Below, one piece after another: positions 53,353 through 64,000 of a DNA stretch of 64,000 nt. Location of the stretch: NCBI GenBank assembly GCA_030524035.1, contig JAUNHG010000007.1, positions 1-64,000 on the forward strand, in the 5' to 3' direction. A model generated the notes under the pieces. It was given only the letters and a program-made list of their open reading frames with translations. It was not told the DNA's origin and searched no databases. The translations under genes were made by a program, and so were the position numbers. This DNA comes from Kocuria sp. GTDB taxonomy: Bacteria; Actinomycetota; Actinomycetes; Actinomycetales; Micrococcaceae. Numbering within the stretch: position 1 is the stretch's first letter; each line of letters opens with the position of its first letter.

Positions 53353-54804
53353 GTGACCCTGCGTTTTTACGACACCGCCACCGCTTCCGTACGTGATTTC
53401 ATCCCGGTGCACGAAGGGCAGGCGCGGCTGTACTACTGCGGTGCCACCGTGCAGGGTGGGCCACATATCGGCCACATCCGTTCTGCATTGGTTTTTGATG
53501 TCCTGACCCGTTGGCTGCGATTTCGGGGGTATCGAGTAACTTCGGTACGTAACGTCACGGACATCGACGACAAAATCCTGGCGAATTCTGCCGCTTCTTT
53601 CGAGCGGAACTATGGCGGTGACCACGCCCAGGAACAGTGGTGGGCCTTGGCTTACCGGTGTGAAAAAATTTTTACGGCAGCCTATTCCGCATTAGGAATT
53701 GAAGATCCCACCTATGAACCCCGTGCTACCGGACATATCCCCCAGATGCATGCACTGATCAGTGAGTTGATCAGTGCAGGCCATGCCTACCCTGCCGCCG
53801 ACGGCTCCGGGGATGTTTATTTTGATGTCCACTCCTGGCCACGGTACGGCGAACTCACTCATCAGCGGGTGGAAGATATGCAGGACGCCGCGGATGCTGA
53901 CCCGCGAGGTAAGCGTGACCCCCGTGATTTCGCATTATGGAAAGGTCATAAGCACACTGACCCGCAAACCGCTGCCTGGGACTCTCCATGGGGTCCTGGG
54001 CGCCCCGGGTGGCACGTCGAGTGTTCAGCCATGGCGGGCCGATACTTAGGGGACAGATTCGATATTCACGGTGGTGGTTTGGATTTGCGATTCCCCCATC
54101 ACGAAAACGAACTAGCTCAATCTGCTGCCGCTGGGCGTGGTTTTGCCAACTTTTGGTTACACAACGGCATGGTCACGTATCAGGGGGAAAAGATGTCCAA
54201 ATCGGTGGGTAACACCATTTCCCCAGAACGCATGCTGGAACAGGCCAGGCCACTGGCAGTGCGGTATTACCTAGGGCAGGCGCAATACCGTTCGGTTCTG
54301 GACTATCGGCCCACATCGTTGGCAGAAGCTACTGCTGCCATTGAACGTGTGGAAACATTCCTGAAAATAGCCCAGAACTCTGGGGTTGACCTGGCATGGA
54401 AACCTGACGATCTTCCTCTAGCTTTCGCTGAAGCCATGGATGATGATCTCAACGTGCCCAAAGCCTTGAGCGCGCTCCATGAATCGGTCCGCGCCGGTAA
54501 TACGGCACTGAATGCCGCCCCACATCCTGGGCAAGGCACCGACGAGACCGCTCGCCACGCGCGCGCTGTGGCAGCGATGACTGAGATCTTGGGGTTACGT
54601 CAGTTGATGGACATTGATAGTGCGATCTCTGGCGGGGGTGAACACGCAGCATTGGATCACTTGGTGCAGGATCTCCTAGAACGGAGGGCCAAGGCACGGC
54701 TGCAGAAGGACTGGGCCGAAGCTGATCGGCTGCGTGACACTCTGACTGCCGCTGGAATACAGGTAGCTGATGGTGCAGATGGTTCCACATGGAATCTGGG
54801 CTAA
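53353..54804 (+). CDS. cysS: Cysteinyl-tRNA synthetase
   Basis: The 483-aa class I synthetase has Cys29 of the zinc site, the PHIGHI signature (37-42), HGGGLDLRFPHHENE and KMSKS (280-284). It charges tRNA-Cys; length is normal for CysS and distinguishes it from the MshC ligase (about 410). GTG start 5 bp after ispF. Conserved order with rlmB. Confidence 0.95.
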   Translation: MTLRFYDTATASVRDFIPVHEGQARLYYCGATVQGGPHIGHIRSALVFDVLTRWLRFRGYRVTSVRNVTDIDDKILANSAASFERNYGGDHAQEQWWALAYRCEKIFTAAYSALGIEDPTYEPRATGHIPQMHALISELISAGHAYPAADGSGDVYFDVHSWPRYGELTHQRVEDMQDAADADPRGKRDPRDFALWKGHKHTDPQTAAWDSPWGPGRPGWHVECSAMAGRYLGDRFDIHGGGLDLRFPHHENELAQSAAAGRGFANFWLHNGMVTYQGEKMSKSVGNTISPERMLEQARPLAVRYYLGQAQYRSVLDYRPTSLAEATAAIERVETFLKIAQNSGVDLAWKPDDLPLAFAEAMDDDLNVPKALSALHESVRAGNTALNAAPHPGQGTDETARHARAVAAMTEILGLRQLMDIDSAISGGGEHAALDHLVQDLLERRAKARLQKDWAEADRLRDTLTAAGIQVADGADGSTWNLG

Positions 54805-54819
54805 GTTCTTGATTCGTTG

Positions 54820-54851
54820 TCAGTAATAGTTGGTGAGCTCGCTATTACTGA
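54820..54851 (+). terminator. Possible hairpin between cysS and rlmB
   Basis: TCAGTAATAG and CTATTACTGA form a 10-bp stem with a 12-nt loop, 16 bp after cysS. AT-rich and without a T tract, so attenuator or simple spacer hairpin. Confidence 0.35.
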
Positions 54852-54899
54852 GTAGATCACAAAAAGACAAACGTCACGTGAAGAACAGGCAGGAACCAC

Positions 54900-55898
54900 A
54901 TGGCAGCAGGTCGCCGTCCAGGCGCGGGAAACAGCAAGAAAAAAGGCCCAACTGTGGGTACGGGAGGTCATGGTCGGCGTCGTTTGGAAGGCAAGGGCCC
55001 CACCCCCAAAGCAGAAGATCGTCCTTATCACAAGGCATACAAAATGAAGAAGGCTGCGGAGCGCCGTCAAGCCGCCAGGCCTAAAGGGGCAGTCGACCGC
55101 ACCTCGACTAAAGTGCATCACCGACGTGGCCCCGGCAAAACAGAAGACTTGGTGACTGGGCGTAACGCAGTGTTGGAGTCCTTGCGCTCAGGTGTTCCGG
55201 CAAAAACGCTATATATAGCCACGCGTATTGAGGTGGACGACCGTATCCGGGAAACCCTCAAACTATGTGCGGAATCCCAGGTTCCGGTGTTGGAAGCCAC
55301 CAAACCGGAGTTAGACCGGTTGACGGAGGACGCTGTTCATCAAGGCGTTGTGCTGCAAGTTCCTCCGTATGACTACCGGGACGCTGAGGACCTGGTGCAG
55401 CAGCTGATGAATTCGTGGAAGAAAGACCGTCAGCAGTTCCCTCCCTTGGTCGTGGCATTGGATGGGATCACGGACCCTCGCAACCTGGGGGCCATCATCC
55501 GCAGTGGCTCCGCATTTGCAGTGGGTGGTGTGATTCTTCCGGAGCGGCGTTCCACGGGGGTTACCGCTACGGCTTGGAAGACCAGTGCTGGTGCTGCCGC
55601 TCGTGTTCCTGTAGCTAAGGCCACCAACTTGAACCGCGTGGTGGAAAAAGCTAAGGCCGCAGGGTATTTCGTCGTAGGGCTTGACGGTGGAGGAGATGTC
55701 CAGCTTCCGAGCCTGGAATTGGCCACTGAACCGCTAATGGTTGTTGTGGGTTCCGAGGGCAAAGGACTGTCTCGGCTGGTCACAGAAAACTGCGATCAGA
55801 TTGTGTCCATTCCCATTGATTCCGCTATGGAATCTTTGAACGCCTCTATGGCGGTTGGTATTGCTTTGTATGAGATTGCTCGACGTCGTGCGCAGTGA
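54900..55898 (+). CDS. rlmB: 23S rRNA (guanosine-2'-O-)-methyltransferase RlmB (SpoU family)
   Basis: The 332-aa protein has a basic, disordered N-terminal extension (about 1-80), then a substrate-binding part (DLVTGRNAVLESLRSGVPAKTLY) and the SpoU knot domain: ALDGITDPRNLGAIIRSG, VVGSEGKGLSRL and ESLNASMAVGIALYE. It methylates G2251 of 23S rRNA. ATG preceded by AGGAA. Next gene (glgX) begins 10 bp after its stop. Confidence 0.94.
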   Translation: MAAGRRPGAGNSKKKGPTVGTGGHGRRRLEGKGPTPKAEDRPYHKAYKMKKAAERRQAARPKGAVDRTSTKVHHRRGPGKTEDLVTGRNAVLESLRSGVPAKTLYIATRIEVDDRIRETLKLCAESQVPVLEATKPELDRLTEDAVHQGVVLQVPPYDYRDAEDLVQQLMNSWKKDRQQFPPLVVALDGITDPRNLGAIIRSGSAFAVGGVILPERRSTGVTATAWKTSAGAAARVPVAKATNLNRVVEKAKAAGYFVVGLDGGGDVQLPSLELATEPLMVVVGSEGKGLSRLVTENCDQIVSIPIDSAMESLNASMAVGIALYEIARRRAQ

Positions 55899-55908
55899 CC
55901 GTTCTGCC

Positions 55909-58128
55909 ATGCAGATTCCTGACCGCCCGGTCAGCGCTGCGCACCCCCGCCCACGTCCTCGACCGTGGGGGGTTTCTCGCACTCCGGGAGATAGTCTGGC
56001 GGCTAACGTGGCGGTATGGGCCCCCGGGCTCGACGCAGTGGACTTGGTTTGGTCCGAACCCGGGCAGCCATGGCAGCGGCATACTCTGCGGCATCTGGAA
56101 GGTGGCGTCCATTTTGATCTTATTCACGTTAGCCCGGAGCGTGCGCTAGCTGCTGCCACAAGCGATCTAGACCCATACACTTTTATGGCGTTGCCACCCG
56201 GAACCCGTTACGGTTTTGTGGCTTCGTCGTCCACTATGTTGCGGGAACGTAATGTGACCCCGGAAACTGAACAGATCCTGTTAGATCCACATGGGTTAGG
56301 GCTGGACAGAGTCGCGCGCGCTGATGGCATCCCGGCTCACGATTCTCGCGTGGATGCTTATGGAAGTCGGTACGTCTCCGTTGTGGTGGATGAACGGTTT
56401 GACTGGGGGCAGGACCTTCACCCGGATATCCCGTGGCGCGACACGGTGATTTATGAAGCTCATGTCAAAGGCTTGACCATTCAGCATCCGCAGATTCCTG
56501 AGGAACTCCGGGGAACGTATGCAGGGCTGGCGCATCCGGTGATGATTGATTACTTAAAATCCTTGGGCGTCACCACGGTGGAATTGCTGCCCATCCATGC
56601 ACATATGGATGAGGCGCATTTAAGTGCCAACGGATTGAGTAATTATTGGGGCTATAACACGCTGTCCTATTTTGCCCCGCACTCCGCCTATGCCACGGCC
56701 AGTGCACGTGCTCGCGGAACACAAGGGGTTCTGGGCGAAGTGAAATCCATGGTCAAGTCCCTCCACGCAGCGGGCCTGGAAGTTGTCCTCGATGTGGTTT
56801 ACAACCACACAGCGGAAGGCGGGCCGACAGAACCTGCATACTGTTGGCGCGGATTGGGTAATGAGCACTGGTATCGCCACCATGATGGTCACTACCTAGA
56901 CACTACTGGCTGCGGGAATACGATGGATTTTGCTAATCCCAATGTGGTCCGTATGGCCTTGGAATCTCTACGCTATTGGGTGCGAAAGATTCATGTGGAT
57001 GGTTTCCGGTTTGATTTGGCTACAACACTAGCTCGTGATTCCACCCATACTTTTACGCCTAAACATCCCTTTTTGGTTGCTGCCGTAGCAGACCCCATCA
57101 TTGGGGCATCCAAGCTCATTGCTGAACCGTGGGATGTCGGGATGGGTGGGTGGCAAACCGGCAATTTCCCACCGGGGTGGGCTGACTGGAACGACTTTTA
57201 TCGGGACACAGTCCGGGATTTCTGGCTGACGGACCAGCGCATGATTTCTACCGGTGAGACAGGTGGCAGTGTGTCGCGCTTGGCGGACGCTTTGGCCGGA
57301 TCTAACAGCAGATTCCAAGCATCGGGGCGCACTCCGTTGTCCGTGATTAATTTCGTGACTGCCCATGACGGTTTCACGCTGCATGACCTCACGGCGTACG
57401 ACCAGAAACATAACGAGGCTAATCGAGAAAATAACCGTGATGGTACGGATAACAATCGTTCTTGGAACCACGGAGAAGAAGGACCCGCTAAGACGGCCGC
57501 TGTGCGCGCGGCGCGTGCCCGCACGGCGCGCAACATGATGGCCACCTTGTTGTTATCGCAAGGGGTCCCCATGATTACCGCCGGGGATGAGTTTTTGCGC
57601 ACTCAGCACGGCAATAACAACGTGTATTGCCAGGACTCACCACTGGGTTGGGTGGATTGGGATATGACTCCCACGGATCGGGCCATGTTGGCCTGTACCC
57701 AGGAGTTGCTGAGTTTGCGGCGTCAGTTCTTACAGGACCAACCCGAAAGCTACATGCGTCGTGTGCACGATGTCCGGATGGAGTGGTTTGCCCCTAGTGG
57801 CTGTCACATGCAGGCACACGAGTGGCAGACAGCGGGATTCCGTACCGTGCAGATGCTCGTTGGCGCGCGGGAAGGGGCAACGACCGCCCTGGTGTTGGTG
57901 AATGGCAACCCCACTGGTGTGGAGGTCACCGTGCCGTCGCGGGATGCTGTGCAGGAAATCGTGAGGCATTCCCAGGCTTCGGGGCGTTCTTTTAGCGACT
58001 CCCACATGGGGTTTCAGCTGGTGTTTTCCACGGACGCTGCGTTGCATCCGAGCTATGGCACATGTGTGCCATATGGGGAGCGTACGGTCGCCCCTGGCTT
58101 GTCTGTGACGGTATTGCGGATGCGTTGA
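55909..58128 (+). CDS. glgX: Glycogen debranching enzyme GlgX
   Basis: The 739-aa GH13 enzyme has an N-terminal CBM48-like domain and the catalytic barrel: LDVVYNHTAEGG, nucleophile Asp in VDGFRFDLATTL, general acid Glu in LIAEPWDVG and TAHDGFTLHD. It hydrolyses alpha-1,6 branches of glycogen limit dextrins. ATG 55909 is chosen; the frame is open through the end of rlmB. It leads the glgX-glgE-mak/glgB cluster. Confidence 0.93.
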   Translation: MQIPDRPVSAAHPRPRPRPWGVSRTPGDSLAANVAVWAPGLDAVDLVWSEPGQPWQRHTLRHLEGGVHFDLIHVSPERALAAATSDLDPYTFMALPPGTRYGFVASSSTMLRERNVTPETEQILLDPHGLGLDRVARADGIPAHDSRVDAYGSRYVSVVVDERFDWGQDLHPDIPWRDTVIYEAHVKGLTIQHPQIPEELRGTYAGLAHPVMIDYLKSLGVTTVELLPIHAHMDEAHLSANGLSNYWGYNTLSYFAPHSAYATASARARGTQGVLGEVKSMVKSLHAAGLEVVLDVVYNHTAEGGPTEPAYCWRGLGNEHWYRHHDGHYLDTTGCGNTMDFANPNVVRMALESLRYWVRKIHVDGFRFDLATTLARDSTHTFTPKHPFLVAAVADPIIGASKLIAEPWDVGMGGWQTGNFPPGWADWNDFYRDTVRDFWLTDQRMISTGETGGSVSRLADALAGSNSRFQASGRTPLSVINFVTAHDGFTLHDLTAYDQKHNEANRENNRDGTDNNRSWNHGEEGPAKTAAVRAARARTARNMMATLLLSQGVPMITAGDEFLRTQHGNNNVYCQDSPLGWVDWDMTPTDRAMLACTQELLSLRRQFLQDQPESYMRRVHDVRMEWFAPSGCHMQAHEWQTAGFRTVQMLVGAREGATTALVLVNGNPTGVEVTVPSRDAVQEIVRHSQASGRSFSDSHMGFQLVFSTDAALHPSYGTCVPYGERTVAPGLSVTVLRMR

Positions 58129-58130
58129 CC

Positions 58131-60320
58131 ATGGTGTGTGGGTGGTCTGGTGGACGTGTGGCTTCAAAATTTGTGACTGGGATCTCCGGTAAGACTTCTG
58201 TTCAATCCCCAAGAGTGACTACCGTGAGATCCGTGAGGTCCTCTACATCAAAACAGTCAGCTGCCACCGCCGCTTCCATTCCACCTTCTGTCGTTGTTGA
58301 CCGCTCAGAGTTGGTTTACGGACGTATCCCTATTGAACAGGTTTCTCCTGTGGTTCACGGTGGGTTGCGGCCCGCCACCGCTGTGCCGGGTGAATCCATT
58401 CGGGTTGCAGCCACGGTGTATCGCGAAGGCCATGATGCTTTGGGGGTTTCCGCTGTCTTGCGTGATCCCCATGGTGTGGAGCAACAGCGGGTTCTGTTGA
58501 AGTTGAAGGGACCGGGAACTGATCGTTATGAGGGATGGTTGACCCCCACATCTGAGGGAGACTGGACCTTCACGATTGAAGGTTGGTCGGACGTATTTGG
58601 TACGTGGCACCACGACGCTGCTATCAAGTTGACAGTTGGCCAGGACGTCGAATTGATGATGGATGAGGGTGCTGCGGTTTTCGAGCAGGCGGCAGCTGAG
58701 GCTGATCGACCGCAGGTGCAACGTCAGCTCTTTACTGATATTGCTGGGCACCTTACGCAGCGTTCCGTTCCTGCTGGTCAGCGTTTCGCGGAGGCCACTG
58801 GGCGGGACGTCCTGGACTCCGTGGCTAAGAACCCGATCCGGGATTTGGTCACCCAGTCACGTGCCTACCCCATCAGAGTGGAGCGTCAGGCGGCAGGACG
58901 CGGAGCGTGGTACGAATTTTTCCCCCGGTCGGAGGGGGCCACGTGGGACCCAGATACTGAGCTGTGGCGGTCTGGCACTTTTGTTACGGCTGCTGAGCGT
59001 TTAGATGCGGTTGCGAGCATGGGATTTGACGTCATCTACTTACCGCCGATTCATCCCATCGGTGTGGCGCATCGTAAGGGTCCAAATAACTCGTTGACTC
59101 CTGCGCCCGGGGACCCAGGTTCGCCCTGGGCTGTTGGCGCGGCTGAGGGTGGCCATGACGCTATCCACCCAGATTTGGGTGGTTTTGACGAATTTGATGC
59201 TTTTGTGGCCCGCGCTAGAGAACTTGGCATGGAGGTGGCATTGGATCTGGCGTTACAGGCCTCCCCTGACCACCCCTGGGTGACGTCCCACCCGGAATGG
59301 TTTACCACGCGGGCAGATGGCAGTATCGCGTATGCGGAAAACCCTCCCAAAAAATATCAGGACATATATCCTATAAATTTTGACAATGATCCCGAAGGTA
59401 TTTCGTACGAGATCTTGCGGATTGTGAATCTTTGGATGTCGCACGGGGTTCGAATTTTTAGGGTCGATAACCCTCATACAAAACCTTTGTGGTTCTGGGA
59501 ATGGCTGCTTGGGGAAGTGCATAAAGTTGACCCCGGTGTGGTTTTCTTGGCTGAAGCATTCACGAGACCAGCGATGATGCAGGGCTTGGCTAAGGCTGGT
59601 TTTCAGCAGTCCTATTCCTATTTCACGTGGCGTAACACGAAGGAGGAGCTGGAAGAGTACCTCTACGAAGTGTCGCGTGAAACTGCGTCACATTATCGCC
59701 CCAACTTCTTTGTTAATACTCCAGATATCCTGACGGATTACTTTGTGCATGGTGGGCGGCCAGCGTTTAAAATTCGTGCGGCCTTGGCTGCCACCGCATC
59801 TCCTTTGTGGGGTATGTACGCAGGGTATGAGTTATATGAAAACGTTCAGCGTCCTGGTGCTGAAGAAGCAAACGATAATGAAAAATACCAGTACCGTCCT
59901 CGTGACTTTGATGGTGCGGAATCTCGGGGTGACTCACTGGCTCCTTATATACGACGTCTTAATCAGATTCGCCGTGAGCATCCGGCCCTGATGGATTTGC
60001 AGAACCTCACTTTGCATCCTACGGATGACGATGCCGTCTTGTGTTATTCAAAGACGAAAACCGTGATGGGGGAGGATGGCGATTATCAGGACACCATGAT
60101 TATTGTGGTGAATACTGATCCGCAATCGGTTCGCATGTCGAATATTGACCTTAATGTGGCTGCTTTGGATTTGCGGACTGAAGACTTCACGGACGATGGA
60201 AATTTTGTAGTGGACGATTTGCTCACCGGCGCCTCCTGGGAATGGAGTGGGGGCGTGTGGGTGCGCCTAGATCCGTTTTATGAACCCGTCCACATTGTCC
60301 ATGTTCGTCGGGGACGGTGA
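58131..60320 (+). CDS. glgE: Maltose-1-phosphate maltosyltransferase GlgE
   Basis: The 729-aa GH13_3 enzyme has an N-terminal domain with [22 protein letters not shown], then [16 protein letters not shown], nucleophile Asp in [13 protein letters not shown] and Glu in [10 protein letters not shown]. It elongates alpha-1,4-glucan with maltose from maltose-1-phosphate, bypassing ADP-glucose. ATG 58131 has no good ribosome site; a GTG ten codons in (GTGGCTTCA) after GGTGG could be used. The stop overlaps the next start by 4 nt. Some AT-rich patches (59340-59400) are notable. Confidence 0.93.
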   Translation: MVCGWSGGRVASKFVTGISGKTSVQSPRVTTVRSVRSSTSKQSAATAASIPPSVVVDRSELVYGRIPIEQVSPVVHGGLRPATAVPGESIRVAATVYREGHDALGVSAVLRDPHGVEQQRVLLKLKGPGTDRYEGWLTPTSEGDWTFTIEGWSDVFGTWHHDAAIKLTVGQDVELMMDEGAAVFEQAAAEADRPQVQRQLFTDIAGHLTQRSVPAGQRFAEATGRDVLDSVAKNPIRDLVTQSRAYPIRVERQAAGRGAWYEFFPRSEGATWDPDTELWRSGTFVTAAERLDAVASMGFDVIYLPPIHPIGVAHRKGPNNSLTPAPGDPGSPWAVGAAEGGHDAIHPDLGGFDEFDAFVARARELGMEVALDLALQASPDHPWVTSHPEWFTTRADGSIAYAENPPKKYQDIYPINFDNDPEGISYEILRIVNLWMSHGVRIFRVDNPHTKPLWFWEWLLGEVHKVDPGVVFLAEAFTRPAMMQGLAKAGFQQSYSYFTWRNTKEELEEYLYEVSRETASHYRPNFFVNTPDILTDYFVHGGRPAFKIRAALAATASPLWGMYAGYELYENVQRPGAEEANDNEKYQYRPRDFDGAESRGDSLAPYIRRLNQIRREHPALMDLQNLTLHPTDDDAVLCYSKTKTVMGEDGDYQDTMIIVVNTDPQSVRMSNIDLNVAALDLRTEDFTDDGNFVVDDLLTGASWEWSGGVWVRLDPFYEPVHIVHVRRGR

Positions 60321-63300
60321 CATTGCATACGAGTGCACATGACGATTCTCATGTAGGCCGTGCCCTTGAGCGGTTATTACAGCAGTGGTTACCGGGACGC
60401 CGTTGGTTTCCCGGTGGTGCGGGGAATGAGACTCCTCAGCTGAGTTTGATGGCACATGTTCCTGTGGTAGATCCTGCTGATCATGGAGGAGTCGAATCAG
60501 CTGCTATTTATATAGTGCGCGCCATAACTGGGCAGCGTCAGTATGTCTTGCAGATTCCACTGCTGTTTGATTCCACACCGTCTCCCACAGATATTGGTCG
60601 TGTGGTTTTAGCGGGGCACGAATGGTATGTGCGTGAAGCGGTGGATAGTCCCCAGTTTTTGGGAGCTGTGCTGCATATGTTGCACACATTTGGTCGTCTG
60701 AGTTCAAGTAATGCAACAGTTACTGGTTTTTCAAATGCATCAGTAAATGCAGTGAATATGGCTCACGCTGATTTTGTTCAGGTGGTCTCGGGGGAACAGT
60801 CCAACACGTCTGTGATGATTCGATCGGCGCAGCCGGAATTTTCTGCCGTTATGGTGAAGTTCTTTCGAGTTCTTTCCCCTGGAGTGAATCCTGATGTTGA
60901 GGTGGGGCGGGAACTCACCATTCTGGGATGTCCTGTTGTGCCCCGTACCTGGGGATGGGCTGATGTGAGCTGGCCGCAGGAAAGTGTTGAAGAGGGCGGT
61001 ATAGCGTCGCAGGTCACCGGGCAGGCGCTGGTGGTCACGGAACTAGTGGATGAGGCAACAGATGTGTGGGCAATGGCCACGCGGGCGGCAGCTGCTGGCC
61101 AAGACTTTTCTGCTGAGGCCCGGCGGCTGGGGCGGGCAACTGCGGTGATGCATCGTGATCTTGTTATGGCCTATGGCATGCACAACCTGGATGAGTCGGA
61201 GCGTCGTGGTGCGGTCGAGGCTATCACCGAGCGAATTACCTGGGCGGCTGCTCAGGTGTCAGAAATGTTTTCTCTTGACTTGAAGAGGCTTGATGGCGTG
61301 TTTGACGCTTTGGCCAAAGCAAAAGAGCTTCCGCCGGTACAGCGCATTCATGGGGATTACCACCTGGGGCAGGTGTTACAGGCTTCGGATAGCACGTACC
61401 GGATCTTAGATTTTGAAGGTGAGCCTTTGCGGCCCCTGGAGGAGCGAGTTAGCACGGACTTCGCACTGCGTGATGTAGCGGGCATGGTGCGTTCGTTGGA
61501 ATACGCCGCTGCCTGTGGACACAGACAATCGGGGGCTGACACCGGGCAGTGGGCGGATGCGGCGGTTGCGGCTTTCCTGGATGGCTGGTCTTCTGCTAGC
61601 GGTAGTCCTGCGGCGCTCACGGACCCTATTTTCCATGCGTTGTGGCTTGACAAAGCTCTCTACGAGGTGGTCTATGAAATTCATAACCGTCCTGATTGGG
61701 TTGAGGTTCCGCTGAACGCTGTGAAACGAGCGGTGGACAGTTTGTGTTGCGAAGGTGGGCTCAATTGGGGCGTCACACAGAACGAAGTCACAAATATCAA
61801 CATCCCCGGTGCGGTGGGGAGTTCTTCAGAGGACTCGCTACCGTGGGCAGCGGCCGCTGTTCATGGGGCAGACATTGGAAGTGAGTACCCCGTGGTGAAC
61901 ACCATTTCTGAAGATATTCTGGCTGCTGTAGCTGAGGGGCGTTACTACGACCCCCATGGGGTGCTGGGTGTTCATCCCGTGGGGGGTGGGGCTGCTGTTG
62001 TGCGTACGTTGCGACGATTCGCACGGGAAGTTTCTGTGCTGTTGCCCGACGGTACGGAACATGTCCTGACCCATGAATGGGGTGGAATTTTTTCCGGACA
62101 AATTCCGATGGATGGGGACAACATTCCTGATTACAGGTTGTTAGTTACCTGGGGCCAACAGCACCCCGTCGAGTTGGATGATCCTTATCGTTATGCCCCT
62201 ACCGTGGGGGAGTTGGACCTACATCTGATCGGGGAGGGTAGGCACGAGATGTTGTGGGGAACCCTGGGTTCTCACGTACATCGCTGGTCGTCATCCCGTG
62301 GTGAGATTCAGGGCACCAGCTTTGCTGTGTGGGCCCCTAATGCGCAAGCAGTACGTGTGATTGGTGACTTTAACGGGTGGGATGGTACCGAGCACGCCAT
62401 GCGTTCCCTAGGGAGTAGCGGTGTGTGGGAGCTTTTTATCCCGGATGTTGGAGCAGGCGCTACGTATAAGTACCGCATCCTTGGTCAGGACGGTCAGTGG
62501 CGGGATAAAGCGGACCCTATGGCTCGTTGGGCAGAGGAGCCCCCGCGTACCGGTTCTAGGGTGTGGGAGGGGAAGTACGAGTTTACTGATTCCGTGTGGA
62601 TGAATAAGCGCGCACAGGCTGACCCCCATAACGCCCCCATGAGTGTGTATGAGGTTCATATCGCTTCCTGGAGGCAAGGGTTGTCGTATCGGGATCTTGC
62701 TGTGGAGCTGGTTGATTACGTGGTGGAACATGGGTTCACTCACGTGGAGTTTATGCCTGTGGCTGAGCATCCGTTTGGTGGGTCGTGGGGTTATCAGGTG
62801 ACGGGGTACTACGCCCCATCCTCACGGTTTGGTACGCCTGATGACTTCAAGTATTTGGTGAATGCTTTGCACGAAGCAGGCATTGGTGTTCTGGTGGATT
62901 GGGTTCCTGGTCACTTCCCGAAAGATGACTGGGCTCTGGCGAAGTTCGACGGTGAAGCCCTCTACGAACATCCAGATCCGCGACGGGGGGAGCACAAGGA
63001 CTGGGGAACCCTTATTTTCGATTACGGCCGTAAGGAGGTCCGGAACTTCCTGGTGGCCAATGCTTTGTACTGGCTTGAAGAGTTCCATGTCGATGGCCTG
63101 CGAGTGGACGCTGTGGCTTCGATGCTCTATTTGGACTACTCCCGTGAGGATGGTCAGTGGGCTCCTAACCAGTTTGGTGGGCGTGAGAACTTAGAAGCTA
63201 TCGAGTTTTTGCAGGAAACTAACGCCACTGCGTATCGGCGTAATCCGGGAATTGTCATGATTGCGGAGGAGTCCACGGCTTTCCCTGGGGTTACACAACC

Positions 63301-64000
63301 CACAGAAAACACTGGTTTGGGCTTTGGTATGAAGTGGAATATGGGGTGGATGCACGACTCGTTGGAGTACGTGGCAGAAGACCCCATGTATCGCAATCAT
63401 CACCATGGAAAACTGACCTTCTCCTTGGTGTATGCCTACTCAGAGAACTTTGTGCTGCCGATTTCCCACGATGAAGTCGTCTATGGGAAAGGCTCCTTGC
63501 TGCGCAAGATGCCCGGTGACCGGTGGCAGCAACTGGCTAGTGTGCGGGCTTATCTTGCGTATATGTGGTCTCATCCGGGTAAGCAGTTGTTGTTCATGGG
63601 GCAGGAGTTTGCCCAGGAGTCTGAATGGAACAATGAACGCAGCTTGGATTGGTGGCTTGCTGACTCTCCTCCTCACCAGGGAATTCAGCGCCTGGTGGCG
63701 CAGCTTAATCAGGTCTACAAGTTCACCTCCGCTTTGTGGGAGCTGGACAATGGACCCGAGGGTTTTGAGTGGCTTGATGCGCATGACGCTCTTCGCAACA
63801 CCCTGTGCTTTGTGCGTTGGAGTCGTGCTGGTGAGCCGTTGGTGTGTGTGGTGAACTTCGCAGGCAATCCTCATCATGGTTACCGTCTTGCCTTGCCACG
63901 TGCAGGGCAGTGGGAGGAAGTCCTGAATACGGATGCTGAAGAGTACGGTGGGTCCGGTGTGGGCAATGGAGGCGTCGTCACTGCGGTGGGGGAATCTCAC
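60317..64000 (+). CDS. glgB: Maltokinase - 1,4-alpha-glucan branching enzyme fusion (partial, runs off right edge)
   Basis: One uninterrupted frame of 1228 codons has no stop inside the window. The first ~510 residues are maltokinase (Mak/Pep2): an aminoglycoside-phosphotransferase fold with catalytic Asp347 in [12 protein letters not shown] and metal Asp365 in [10 protein letters not shown] GlgB module follows from about residue 520: [33 protein letters not shown], nucleophile Asp931 in [16 protein letters not shown], Glu984 in MIAEEST and [12 protein letters not shown]. It phosphorylates maltose for GlgE and inserts alpha-1,6 branches. GTG 60317 overlaps the glgE stop (GTGA); TTG 60323 is possible. 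Only the last few tens of residues are missing. I checked the frame through the join and saw no stop. Confidence 0.9.
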   Translation, partial: MTLHTSAHDDSHVGRALERLLQQWLPGRRWFPGGAGNETPQLSLMAHVPVVDPADHGGVESAAIYIVRAITGQRQYVLQIPLLFDSTPSPTDIGRVVLAGHEWYVREAVDSPQFLGAVLHMLHTFGRLSSSNATVTGFSNASVNAVNMAHADFVQVVSGEQSNTSVMIRSAQPEFSAVMVKFFRVLSPGVNPDVEVGRELTILGCPVVPRTWGWADVSWPQESVEEGGIASQVTGQALVVTELVDEATDVWAMATRAAAAGQDFSAEARRLGRATAVMHRDLVMAYGMHNLDESERRGAVEAITERITWAAAQVSEMFSLDLKRLDGVFDALAKAKELPPVQRIHGDYHLGQVLQASDSTYRILDFEGEPLRPLEERVSTDFALRDVAGMVRSLEYAAACGHRQSGADTGQWADAAVAAFLDGWSSASGSPAALTDPIFHALWLDKALYEVVYEIHNRPDWVEVPLNAVKRAVDSLCCEGGLNWGVTQNEVTNINIPGAVGSSSEDSLPWAAAAVHGADIGSEYPVVNTISEDILAAVAEGRYYDPHGVLGVHPVGGGAAVVRTLRRFAREVSVLLPDGTEHVLTHEWGGIFSGQIPMDGDNIPDYRLLVTWGQQHPVELDDPYRYAPTVGELDLHLIGEGRHEMLWGTLGSHVHRWSSSRGEIQGTSFAVWAPNAQAVRVIGDFNGWDGTEHAMRSLGSSGVWELFIPDVGAGATYKYRILGQDGQWRDKADPMARWAEEPPRTGSRVWEGKYEFTDSVWMNKRAQADPHNAPMSVYEVHIASWRQGLSYRDLAVELVDYVVEHGFTHVEFMPVAEHPFGGSWGYQVTGYYAPSSRFGTPDDFKYLVNALHEAGIGVLVDWVPGHFPKDDWALAKFDGEALYEHPDPRRGEHKDWGTLIFDYGRKEVRNFLVANALYWLEEFHVDGLRVDAVASMLYLDYSREDGQWAPNQFGGRENLEAIEFLQETNATAYRRNPGIVMIAEESTAFPGVTQPTENTGLGFGMKWNMGWMHDSLEYVAEDPMYRNHHHGKLTFSLVYAYSENFVLPISHDEVVYGKGSLLRKMPGDRWQQLASVRAYLAYMWSHPGKQLLFMGQEFAQESEWNNERSLDWWLADSPPHQGIQRLVAQLNQVYKFTSALWELDNGPEGFEWLDAHDALRNTLCFVRWSRAGEPLVCVVNFAGNPHHGYRLALPRAGQWEEVLNTDAEEYGGSGVGNGGVVTAVGESH

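Overview
The window looks like a chromosome segment from a moderately high-GC actinobacterium, most likely Micrococcales and probably a Micrococcaceae relative; I cannot name the species. Reasons: the gene order lpqE-like / carD / ispD / ispF / cysS / rlmB, the block DUF2516 - phosphoglycerate mutase - phoU - senX3-like - regX3-like, tmk - holB - secreted TAP-type hydrolase, a SAM-IV-like riboswitch, an actinobacterial (EccC/EccD) type VII secretion locus, and frequent GTG starts.

Layout. (1) 1-11,788: a type VII (ESX-like) secretion locus. The minus strand carries a 634-aa LXG/WXG-style toxin with a C-terminal HNH-like nuclease, the first codons of its probable immunity gene, a DUF6507-like protein and two ESAT-6/WXG100-type proteins. 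The divergent plus strand carries a mini-EccB-like anchor, EccD, a ParA/MinD-like ATPase, the three-ATPase EccC, a 170-aa unknown and a DUF6177-like protein; from eccD onward the genes overlap by about 4 nt. (2) 11,892-22,377: a complete type I-E CRISPR-Cas system (cas3-cse1-cse2-cas7-cas5-cas6e-cas1-cas2), a short leader and an array of 21 identical 28-bp repeats with 20 spacers. (3) 22,378-25,883: an eroded stretch with remnants of a ribbon-helix-helix protein and an antitoxin/Fic module, plus a CAP-domain secreted protein, a short asparaginase and a large hairpin, ending at tRNA-Ser(GCT). (4) 26,110-47,894: housekeeping and metabolism: prolyl oligopeptidase, an FAD/NAD(P)-binding protein, acsA-metY-CoA-binding protein, a low-GC ABC exporter, a SAM-IV-like leader with a sulfur-type flavin monooxygenase, tRNA-Ser(TGA), cstA-ybdD, tRNA-Thr(CGT), a TAP-type lipoprotein hydrolase, holB, tmk, a cystathionine gamma-synthase-type enzyme, DUF2516 and gpmA. 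(5) 47,988-55,898: phoU, a SenX3/RegX3-like two-component system, an LpqE-like lipoprotein, carD, ispD, ispF, cysS and rlmB. (6) 55,909-64,000: a glycogen / alpha-glucan cluster, glgX - glgE - and a single long reading frame fusing maltokinase to the branching enzyme GlgB; it runs off the right edge.

How the genes work together. The first locus can secrete small helical proteins and a toxin whose immunity partner begins just inside the left edge. The CRISPR locus appears intact and probably active. PhoU and SenX3/RegX3 form a phosphate-sensing unit. The last cluster fits the GlgE route (maltose -> maltose-1-phosphate -> alpha-1,4-glucan -> branching, with debranching by GlgX), with maltokinase and branching on one polypeptide. 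The points I consider most worth checking are the toxin with its coupled downstream gene, the unusual reduced T7SS composition, the 20-bp perfect inverted repeat over the ispD start, and the Mak-GlgB fusion.
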